From: Bacteroidota bacterium
Lineage (GTDB): Bacteria; Bacteroidota; Bacteroidia; Chitinophagales; UBA2359
Assembly (NCBI GenBank): GCA_020627525.1
Contig: JAHDGP010000151.1
Location: 3,872-9,340 of the forward strand
DNA: 5,469 bases
Direction: 5' to 3'
The notes below the pieces were generated by a model. The model was not told the DNA's origin and searched no databases. It saw only the letters and a list, made by a program, of their open reading frames with translations. The number at the start of each line of letters is the position of its first letter. Position 1 is the stretch's first letter. This document shows positions 1 to 5,446 of this stretch, piece by piece. The position numbers were made by a program, and so were the translations under genes.

Positions 1-1
1 T

Positions 2-82
2 ACTAGGTGCCTTCTTCCTATAGACGACTGGCGAGGTGATTTCAGGGTTCAATTTGAAATGAAACTGGGAGAAAGATACTAG
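2..82 (+). CDS. C-terminal tail of an unidentified gene (5' part outside window)
   Basis: A reading frame is open from the left edge (phase starting at base 2) and stops at TAG 80-82, giving 26 residues that include PIDDWRGDFRVQFEMKLGE and end in RY. The composition (two D-W/D-F acidic-aromatic pairs, R, Q, E, few of the K/N/I codons expected from random A/T-rich DNA) looks coding, and the local G+C is higher than in the spacer that follows. It would converge with the minus-strand beta-barrel gene that ends at 152, leaving a 69-base spacer. The alternating charged/hydrophobic pattern of FRVQFEMKLG could be a terminal beta strand, but the family is not recognisable from so short a tail. A chance open frame of this length is possible. 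Confidence 0.45.
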   Translation, partial: TRCLLPIDDWRGDFRVQFEMKLGERY

Positions 83-151
83 GCAAGTTTAAATAAATTA
101 AAGATTGCTTTTGTTGGTATTTTGCTGGTTAGCGCAATTGTTTTTGTAAAC

Positions 152-769
152 TCAATCCTGTCCCCAACTGCTTTTTTTACTGTTGGCTTTGTTTCCGAAA
201 AACTTAAATATAAAAGTGGCAGAAGCTTGAACACCTCCAATAGTGCTAAAGTTTGCAAAATTTTGAATTTTTTCCGAATCACTTCCATATAAAAATTCAG
301 CTTCTTTGTCATTTCTTGAAAAGGCATATCCACCTGAAAGATAGAGCCACTGATCAAAAAAGAAACGAATTTTAACGCCTCCTTTCACATGTATGGCTGA
401 GCCTTTTGGAATATCAAAATACCCTGTTTCGCCTCCCCTTCTTACTTCGATTTCTTTACCTCCAGTTGCATAAATAAAATTAGCGCCCAAGTATGGAGAA
501 ACATCTTTATTGGGTAAAAATATTCGCAGACCTACGCCTGTTTTCACACCACTAAAACCCACTCCAACACCAGCATTTAAATCTAAAATATCTGAAAATA
601 AATAACTGATTTCTAGACCAAATAATCCGTAAGGATTTTGCATACCTGTTGTGGCACCCAATCCAATATTTCCATGCTGATAAAAATCTTCTTGTGCATT
701 TATATAAGAGGTCGATAGCAACATAAAAATAGCAACGACCAATAGCTTGCATTTGATTTTGAGTTTCAT
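152..769 (-). CDS. Small outer-membrane beta-barrel protein (porin-like)
   Basis: A 205-residue exported protein. From the ATG at 769 it begins MKLKIKCKLLVVAIFMLLS and continues to a signal-peptidase site near INA|QEDF (about residue 25), a good type I signal peptide. A longer frame exists from a TTG at 814, but it would put 15 polar residues before the signal peptide and would overlap the upstream stop, so 769 is preferred. The mature part is a run of short amphipathic glycine- and aromatic-rich segments (NIGLGATTG, LFGLEISYLF, LNAGVGVGF, GVGLRIFL, YLGANFIYATGG, IHVKGGVKIRFFF, WLYLSGGYAF, GGVQASATFIFKFF), typical of an 8-10-strand barrel of the outer membrane. The length fits the small OmpW/OmpX-like porin-family proteins of Bacteroidota. 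The last strand is followed by about 14 polar residues rather than ending on an aromatic residue. It lies 41 bases after the 811-1494 gene and is probably co-transcribed with it. Substrate and role are unknown. Confidence 0.8.
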   Translation of the reverse strand: MKLKIKCKLLVVAIFMLLSTSYINAQEDFYQHGNIGLGATTGMQNPYGLFGLEISYLFSDILDLNAGVGVGFSGVKTGVGLRIFLPNKDVSPYLGANFIYATGGKEIEVRRGGETGYFDIPKGSAIHVKGGVKIRFFFDQWLYLSGGYAFSRNDKEAEFLYGSDSEKIQNFANFSTIGGVQASATFIFKFFGNKANSKKSSWGQD

Positions 770-810
770 TGCTTTTCGAATTAATTTAGAATTAGTTTTT
801 GACAAACAAC

Positions 811-1494
811 TCAAAACTTAATATGGTATGGAAACGATTTATCTAATCTTGAATCAACCATTCTCTCAATTAATTTTTCTGTTTTTGAAAAGCCTTTATT
901 GGACATTATTGTATAATGTTGCCAAATAAGTTTTCCATCATTGCCTGAGAGAATTTTGATAGCCAAAGTAGAATCATCCGTAGAATGATTTACATCTGTC
1001 ACCATGGAAAGTGCAATAGAACCAGCCAAACTTCTTTTTTGTACAATCTCTATCTCTCCTCCAATTAAGGCATCTACTCCTAACATCAATGCTATATCAT
1101 CATACTTGTAAGATGCGAGATCTTCAATATTTTCAATACCACTTTCTTGCAACAACTTATTGGTTGTTTCTGTATCCTGCACCTCCATTTCTTTTAATTT
1201 ATTTTTAGATTTCAACCAAAGTAATCTTTTATAAAATGTTCGTTGAAGTTTTGTTTGCATGTCTTTTTCCTTTTGCTCAAGTTCTTCTCTTTCACTGTCA
1301 TTATTGCTAGATAATTTACGATCTATAAAAACAACTTCCATTGGTAAAACCGCTACTGATTTGTGTTCATCCAGATAATATTCTAATTCAGGATGATAAT
1401 ATTGAGATTTATAGGAATCAACTTGGCTTTGAATCAATGCTGTATTTGCTAAAAAACAAAACACAAATACCGACAATATTAATATATTTTTCAT
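811..1494 (-). CDS. Secreted protein with CsgG/TolB-N (ABD)-like fold
   Basis: A 227-residue protein with an N-terminal signal peptide (hydrophobic core at residues 4-20, likely cut near QSQ|VDSY, residues 22-25). No proper lipobox is seen: the only early Cys, residue 13, lies inside the hydrophobic core. The mature part opens with a lysine-preceded strand, KSVAVLPMEV (45-54), then a charged helix rich in E/K (about 67-100), a second helix ending LLQESGIENIED, and the motif ALMLGVDALIGGEIEI (135-150). The last part has a strand TLAIKILSGNDGKLIWQ (176-191) and a tail ending SFPYHIKF. The pairing of an early 'K.vAVLP' strand with a later 'lGvDaLI.GeI' strand is characteristic of the periplasmic TolB-N/CsgG/LpoB/GNA1162 (ABD) fold. 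This is a fold-level inference; the function is not known. The neighbouring beta-barrel suggests an envelope role. The gene has its own upstream gap of 176 bases that contains a terminator for the gene before it. Confidence 0.75.
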   Translation of the reverse strand: MKNILILSVFVFCFLANTALIQSQVDSYKSQYYHPELEYYLDEHKSVAVLPMEVVFIDRKLSSNNDSEREELEQKEKDMQTKLQRTFYKRLLWLKSKNKLKEMEVQDTETTNKLLQESGIENIEDLASYKYDDIALMLGVDALIGGEIEIVQKRSLAGSIALSMVTDVNHSTDDSTLAIKILSGNDGKLIWQHYTIMSNKGFSKTEKLIERMVDSRLDKSFPYHIKF

Positions 1495-1604
1495 AATTAC
1501 TTATTTATTTTTAAAGAATCTAAATGCACAAAATCAACTATCTCAAACAGATCAAGACTAAAGCATTGGAGCATTAAATCATTAACATGCATTTATTGAA
1601 CTCA

Positions 1605-1645
1605 AAAAAGAAAGCCATACATAACTTTCGCATGGCATTCTTTTT
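1605..1645 (-). terminator. Stem-loop terminator after the DUF4468 gene
   Basis: Arms 1605-1618 and 1632-1645 are complementary over 14 positions with one mismatch. The GC-bearing core is GCCAT/ATGGC and the loop is 13 nt. On the minus strand the stem is followed by a run of T, as expected for an intrinsic terminator, and it lies 26 bases past the stop of the 1671-3140 gene. The A-tract/T-tract ends make it potentially bidirectional. It should separate transcription of the DUF4468 gene from the 811-1494 gene, so the latter probably needs its own promoter in 1495-1604. No exact TAnnTTTG element is found there on the minus strand; the nearest, at 1529-1536, has one mismatch. Confidence 0.75.
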
Positions 1646-1670
1646 AAAAATGATATAACTTATCTTGTTT

Positions 1671-3140
1671 TTATTTCATTGAAGCATTTAAAGACTTTAT
1701 CAACCGAAGTGCTTCGGCTTCTATTTGCTGATGAATTTTTGGACACATTTTACTTTTAAACTTCGCAGTAGCAACAATGTCTTTTGGAGAAATACAATTT
1801 TTCGGATCTTTTGAAATCAAACCATAATTACTATCTCTTGAAGAATGAACAAAGTCTGAAAATATGTACTTATACTTATTGTCTTTAACTTGCAATCTAA
1901 TTTTAAAATGAATTTCACCCATAGGCACAATTTTACTTTGCATAAATTTCATAGAAGTCTTTCCATATAATTCTCCAGCTTCTTTATCTTTAATTTCCAA
2001 TACACGATTCGCATTTACAAACTCTTTTGAAAACCATGCTTTCCCCATTTCGTATAGCTCATCTTTTGACTTACCTTCTGCATTTACGACATGAGAATAA
2101 CTGCATTCACCATTATCTTTCTCTTCCGTCCATTCTTGACTAATATTTTCAACTTCTTTCTCCGTAGAACTTTTAAGTGTTTTAATAAGCATCTTTGTAT
2201 GATCGTCGATTTCTTTTTTAATGTGCTCGCAAAGCTCAAGCCCTTTCTTTTTAGTAACCACTTGTTTGTTACTAAAACAAACATCCTCATTTTTTATCAA
2301 ACCATAACTATTAGTTGCTCTATGTGTAAAATCTGAAATTGTGAATTTAATATCCGAATCGTTTATTTCTAATTTTACTTTATAATAAATAGAGCCTGTA
2401 TATGCCTGATTAGCCAAAGCTCCTTCGCGTTTATACTCAAATGATGGAGTGGCAATAAGCACACCTTCTGGCTCACTTTTTTTACGTGTTACTCTTTCAG
2501 CATTTGAATAAGTTTGTGAAAGCCAAACTCTGGCTTTACTGAACAGTTGTTTTTTAGTAGCATTTGGAATTTGAATCTTATCAGAATAAATAATTCCTAC
2601 TGGTGGAAGATCTTCATATACTTTGACCTTAACATCAATTTCGTTTTTCATTATCTTATTCAGATTTTTGGCTCTTGCTCTTACGTGGGCATCTATTTTA
2701 TTTTTCAAATCATTACAAAACGGTTTTTGCAATAATTTCATTTTAAACATTCCTGGGTTTGTAAGACAAAGATCCTCTTCTTTTATAACGCCAAAGTCTG
2801 CTCCACCATTGACCTTAAAAGTAAAGTTTGTAAAAGTATAAATATACTTATCTTCAAAGAGTTCCACTTTTACATCGTATTTCACATCACCAGAAAAGTC
2901 CATTTTTGAATAACGATAATACATAGAATGCGTCCCCTCTATTATATTTTCTGTTAAATCATCAGTTTCTTCATTGTACACCCATTTATGAGCATTAAAT
3001 TTTAAGGCTTTTGCTGAACTATTGTGAACAGTCACCTCATCGGTATATGTCAACGGTTTGGAAGAGCTTGATCTCTGTGCCATTACTCCAAAAGTGTAAA
3101 ACAATAGAATCAAACTAAATAAAACGTGCTTGGCTTTCAT
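1671..3140 (-). CDS. Secreted protein with three tandem DUF4468 (TBP-like) modules
   Basis: A 489-residue exported protein. The ATG at 3140 gives MKAKHVLFSLILLFYTFGVMAQ, a clear type I signal peptide cut after about residue 21. A TTG 54 bases upstream would add 18 residues before it and is unlikely. The rest is three diverged copies of one module at about residues 30-165, 181-325 and 344-488. Each copy has an N-terminal strand, a helix (for example KDELYEMGKAWFSKEF in copy 3), a strand pair with a K/D-rich turn (VKDNKYKYIFSDFVH), a YGLI or FGVI motif (116-119, 279-282, 439-442) and then a helical extension. Copies 2 and 3 match the Bacteroidota DUF4468 (TBP-like fold) pattern well; the N-terminal half of copy 1 is degenerate. 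Each extension carries two Cys 16-17 residues apart (125/142, 288/304, 449/466). DUF4468 proteins have no established activity; periplasmic or surface location is inferred from the signal peptide. The gene is transcribed away from 3994-5436 and ends at the 1605-1645 terminator. Confidence 0.8.
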   Translation of the reverse strand: MKAKHVLFSLILLFYTFGVMAQRSSSSKPLTYTDEVTVHNSSAKALKFNAHKWVYNEETDDLTENIIEGTHSMYYRYSKMDFSGDVKYDVKVELFEDKYIYTFTNFTFKVNGGADFGVIKEEDLCLTNPGMFKMKLLQKPFCNDLKNKIDAHVRARAKNLNKIMKNEIDVKVKVYEDLPPVGIIYSDKIQIPNATKKQLFSKARVWLSQTYSNAERVTRKKSEPEGVLIATPSFEYKREGALANQAYTGSIYYKVKLEINDSDIKFTISDFTHRATNSYGLIKNEDVCFSNKQVVTKKKGLELCEHIKKEIDDHTKMLIKTLKSSTEKEVENISQEWTEEKDNGECSYSHVVNAEGKSKDELYEMGKAWFSKEFVNANRVLEIKDKEAGELYGKTSMKFMQSKIVPMGEIHFKIRLQVKDNKYKYIFSDFVHSSRDSNYGLISKDPKNCISPKDIVATAKFKSKMCPKIHQQIEAEALRLIKSLNASMK

Positions 3141-3235
3141 AATTAATTTTTTATAAATGTTGAATAATAAAATTGCTAAATAGCTATGTTTCAATACTCC
3201 TTACATCGAAACATTAATCATTTTAATTCATAACC

Positions 3236-3254
3236 ATTTGATTTTCAATCAAAT
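3236..3254. repeat. Perfect 8-bp inverted repeat with 3-nt loop
   Basis: ATTTGATT (3236-3243), loop TTC, then AATCAAAT (3247-3254), perfectly complementary. It lies about 95 bases upstream of the ATG at 3140, so it could be a hairpin in that gene's leader or a palindromic protein-binding site. The arms are A/T-rich and the hairpin would be only moderately stable. There is no T-tract on either side to call it a terminator. Confidence 0.5.
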
Positions 3255-3345
3255 AAAATACAAAAAAATACAATATTTTCTAAATAATTATCTTACTATC
3301 TGCGTATAGTAGTATATCAATAGCTAATTTACAATTACTTCATTA

Positions 3346-3353
3346 CAAATATA
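3346..3353 (-). promoter_or_regulatory. Possible -7 element for the DUF4468 gene
   Basis: Read on the minus strand the bases are TATATTTG, an exact match to the Bacteroidota sigma-ABfr -7 consensus TAnnTTTG. A minus-strand TTTG at 3383-3380 lies 26 bases further upstream, longer than the usual spacing of about 19-21, so the -33 element is poor. Use of this site would give a 5' leader of about 200 bases containing the 3236-3254 hairpin. A chance match in such A/T-rich DNA is quite possible. Confidence 0.25.
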
Positions 3354-3564
3354 TTTTGCTATTCTAAGAAAAAGAAACACAAAATAAGAGTATAATAATA
3401 TTTTTCATCCATAAAAAAGCAGTTCAAAGCACTATTAATCAATATTTTAACACAAAAAAAAGTAAATCAAATCATTCGATTTTAACTAACTTTCACTTAA
3501 AGGGTTTTCTCATAAAAAATGTAATGATTCAATAAATTAGAGATTAATGCACTTAAAATTGGTG

Positions 3565-3581
3565 CGATCTTTACAAGATCG
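3565..3581. repeat. Hairpin unit 1 of cluster, flanked by 10-bp direct repeats
   Basis: CGATCTT (3565-3571), loop TAC, AAGATCG (3575-3581): perfect 7-bp arms. The 15-nt core 3566-3580 has the form GAT-CTT-TAC-AAG-ATC, the same layout as the two hairpins at 3617-3631 and 3643-3657. The hairpin sits between two direct copies of TTAAAATTGG (3553-3562 and 3582-3591), and a weak outer inverted repeat AATGC/GCATT (3546-3550, 3591-3595) encloses the whole. Confidence 0.6.
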
Positions 3582-3604
3582 TTAAAATTGGCATTCATTT
3601 ATCA

Positions 3605-3669
3605 CTAACATAATGGGATCACACTGTGATCCTTTTAAAAAGGATTGCAGCGCAATCAAACTATGTTAG
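3605..3669. repeat. Composite element: outer inverted repeat enclosing two hairpins
   Basis: The outer arms CTAACATA (3605-3612) and TATGTTAG (3662-3669) are perfectly complementary. Inside lie GGATCACA-C-TGTGATCC (3616-3632, perfect) and GATTGC-AGC-GCAATC (3643-3657, perfect), joined by a third palindrome ATCCTTTT-A-AAAAGGAT (3629-3645). That third palindrome overlaps both hairpins and so cannot form together with them. Folded as one unit the element is a three-way junction with two arms. It may be a REP/BIME-like element, a miniature (non-autonomous) mobile element or a structured RNA; the sequence does not decide. No transposase gene is present in the window. Confidence 0.6.
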
Positions 3670-3703
3670 CTTTTGGTCAAATATTTATTGCTACAAAAAG
3701 GTG

Positions 3704-3721
3704 AGCTCTTCTGGAGCTTTT
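3704..3721 (+). repeat. Fourth hairpin with short T-run
   Basis: AGCTC (3704-3708) pairs with GAGCT (3714-3718). A T-G wobble closes the loop and gives 6-bp arms around a TCT loop, the same 6-3-6 geometry as the hairpins at 3566-3657. Four T follow (3718-3721) and an A-run precedes it at 3695-3699, so a weak intrinsic terminator on the plus strand is an alternative reading, though no gene precedes it. Confidence 0.4.
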
Positions 3722-3967
3722 GGATATATTGTTTGCTTGCCACTGATTTTTAAAAATGTCTAGTTGTATGGTAATTAATATAAGATGATAAACTTTGCTA
3801 AAATTATATTATCCAATAGAATAGAACGTTTTATAGACAACAAAATCGAATCAAAGAACATTTAGAATATGTATCTTATTGAAAAAACCGTGTTGTAAAA
3901 AGCTTGTTTTTTTAGCAATTTTGAAAAGTTTATCAGATTTTACGTCTAAAATTGAAAATACTATAAT

Positions 3968-3975
3968 TAATTTTG
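3968..3975 (+). promoter_or_regulatory. Putative -7 promoter element of the TPR lipoprotein gene
   Basis: TAATTTTG is an exact match to the Bacteroidota -7 consensus TAnnTTTG and lies 18 bases before the ATG at 3994, leaving a short A/T-rich 5' leader. No convincing TTTG -33 element is seen at the normal distance; the nearest TTG (3952-3954) is too close. The element covers the TTG at 3973 that would be the alternative start of the gene, which argues for the ATG. Confidence 0.4.
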
Positions 3976-3993
3976 CTGTATAAAAATTATTCA

Positions 3994-5436
3994 ATGAAAA
4001 ATATCAATCAATCAATCCTTTTGGTTTCCACACTGATCTTTTTTTCTTTTGTTTTGGGTGGATGTAGCTCGCAAAAAAAAGCAACTACTGAAACTAAAAA
4101 GGAAACGCCGACTGAAGAATATGTAGAAGAAGACGCTCCTAAAACGACCAATGATCGTGACTGTGAAATGTATGGTGAAAAAGGTAAAAAAACTGCTTTA
4201 ACTGCTTTGACATTATACAGAGAAGATTTCAAAGCAAAATTATACGATGCTGCTTTACCTAATTGGGAGTATGTATACACCAATGCTCCTGGTCTCAGAG
4301 AACAGACTTTCAAAGATGGTGATGTTATGCTCAAAGACTTGATTGATAAAGAAACGGATCCAGCTAAAAAGAAAGAGTTGTTTGATAGAATGATGGAGAT
4401 CAGTGATCAGCGAGCTATTTGTTGGGGAAAGAGTGCCTTTCTTTCTGGAAAAAAAGCTTATTCTTATTATAAATATTATCCTGAAGAAGAAGACAAAATA
4501 TTTGATTTTGCGGAAAAATCTGTCTTAAATGGTGGCAATGAAACACCTGCCAGCCAACTCAAATTGTATTTTAGATATGTTTTAAAAAGATTGAAAGACC
4601 AAAAGCTAAACAAAGATGAATTGTCTGAAGCTTATAATAACATCAAGACCATTATTGACCATAATTTGGAATCAGGCAATTCAGAATATCAAGACGCATT
4701 GGATGAAATTCAACCAACTTATGAAAACTTGATAGATGTGTTAAACCCAACTACTGTTTCAATAAAAAGCTGTGCAGAGGCAAAAGATTACTACGGGACT
4801 AAATTCAATGAAAATCAAGAAGACTTAACCAATATCAAAAAATTGTACTCTGCGTTTTTAAATTTCAAATGTTACGATGATCCAATGTTTTTGCAAGTAA
4901 CGGATAAATACAATCAGTTGGAACCGAAAGCATCTAGATTGAAAACTCAAGGAAATATTTACAGAAAACAAAAAGACTATGCCAAAGCATTGGAATTTTA
5001 CCAAAAAGCGTTTGATGTAGAATCTGACAATTTCAAAAAAGCTAAGATCAAAATGTTGATGGCAACGATGACTGCTTACGACCTACCTGGCAAAGATTTT
5101 CCGACAGCCAGAAAACACGCTTTGGAAGCAGCAAGTTTGAATCCTAATTGGGGCAAGCCTTATATTTTGATTGGAAGAATGTATGCAGGAAGTGGCAAAC
5201 TTTGTGGTCCAGGAACAGGTTTTGAGAGTCAAAAGGTTTTGTGGCCTGCAATGGATATGTGGAACAAAGCAAAAAGAATCGACCCTTCGTCAGCCGATGA
5301 GGCACAAAAATACATCAATCAGTACTATCAATATATGCCAGAAAAGAAAGACCTTTTTGTAAGAAGTATTACACCAGGATCTAGCTACTCAATAGGTTGT
5401 TGGATTGGGGGCACTTCGATTGCGAGGGGGAAATAA
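3994..5436 (+). CDS. TPR-containing lipoprotein
   Basis: A 480-residue lipoprotein. The ATG at 3994 starts MKNINQSILLVSTLIFFSF and runs into the lipobox VLGGC with the modified Cys at residue 24. A TTG 21 bases upstream is in frame but falls in the likely promoter. A charged K/E/T linker (about 25-52) leads into an alpha-helical repeat protein. The first helical pair, ALTLYREDFKAKLYDAALPNWEYVY (about 70-95), is TPR-like. The clearest repeat is GNIYRKQKDYAKALEFYQKAFDVE (320-343), followed by helices at 370-401 (ARKHALEAASLNPNW, YILIGRMYAGSG) and 417-449 ending in YINQYYQYMP. The protein finishes with SYSIGCWIGGTSIAR (464-478), resembling the conserved C-terminal motif of Bacteroidota TPR proteins of about 450-480 residues annotated only as TPR or hypothetical. 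A role as an envelope-anchored scaffold for protein contacts is inferred from the TPRs. No enzyme motif is seen, and no acidic surface-export signal follows the Cys, so it may face the periplasm. Confidence 0.85.
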   Translation: MKNINQSILLVSTLIFFSFVLGGCSSQKKATTETKKETPTEEYVEEDAPKTTNDRDCEMYGEKGKKTALTALTLYREDFKAKLYDAALPNWEYVYTNAPGLREQTFKDGDVMLKDLIDKETDPAKKKELFDRMMEISDQRAICWGKSAFLSGKKAYSYYKYYPEEEDKIFDFAEKSVLNGGNETPASQLKLYFRYVLKRLKDQKLNKDELSEAYNNIKTIIDHNLESGNSEYQDALDEIQPTYENLIDVLNPTTVSIKSCAEAKDYYGTKFNENQEDLTNIKKLYSAFLNFKCYDDPMFLQVTDKYNQLEPKASRLKTQGNIYRKQKDYAKALEFYQKAFDVESDNFKKAKIKMLMATMTAYDLPGKDFPTARKHALEAASLNPNWGKPYILIGRMYAGSGKLCGPGTGFESQKVLWPAMDMWNKAKRIDPSSADEAQKYINQYYQYMPEKKDLFVRSITPGSSYSIGCWIGGTSIARGK

Positions 5437-5446
5437 TATTCAGCCA

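Larger units (their letters stand above)
3141..3993. other. Long divergent intergenic region, A/T-rich, with hairpin cluster
   Basis: About 850 bases with no credible gene lie between the starts of the divergent genes at 3140 and 3994. 3141-3235 is the A/T-rich leader of the minus-strand gene. 3236-3254 is a perfect hairpin. 3255-3540 is very A/T-rich, with a possible minus-strand promoter at 3346-3353 and nothing else that I can support. 3546-3721 holds the hairpin cluster listed separately. 3722-3967 contains only A/T-rich sequence, including a 12-nt ATTTTTAAAAAT palindrome and a run of seven T. 3968-3993 carries the promoter element and leader of the lipoprotein gene. No tRNA or known riboswitch is recognisable. 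Confidence 0.7.

Noticed and set aside
1..83. Direct repeat TACTAGG at 1-7 and 77-83
   Set aside because: Only 7 bases, and one copy holds the stop codon of the left-edge frame; most likely chance.
122..145. Weak hairpin with T-run in the spacer after the left-edge gene
   Set aside because: TTGCT/AGCGCAA pairs only with a 2-nt bulge and 5 bp. The T-run is broken, so terminator function is not supportable.
2091..2841. Plus-strand open frames at 2091-2336, 2547-2735 and 2623-2841
   Set aside because: They lie antisense within the DUF4468 gene, are rich in F/I/L from complementary K/N codons and show no domain or leader.
3613..3669. Short ORF from an ATG encoding 18 residues (MGSHCDPFKKDCSAIKLC)
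   Set aside because: It coincides exactly with the palindromes, lacks a recognisable leader and is explained by the inverted repeats, so I do not call it a gene.
3566..3718. CRISPR-like array
   Set aside because: The hairpins share geometry but not sequence, the spacing is uneven (51, 26 and about 61 bases) and there are no identical direct repeats of 24-40 bases.
3973..3993. TTG at 3973 as start of the lipoprotein gene
   Set aside because: It would place seven residues before a good lipoprotein signal peptide and lies inside an exact TAnnTTTG promoter element; the ATG at 3994 is better.
4008..4334. Minus-strand open frame inside the lipoprotein gene
   Set aside because: It is the antisense shadow of a well supported lipoprotein coding sequence and has no features of its own.
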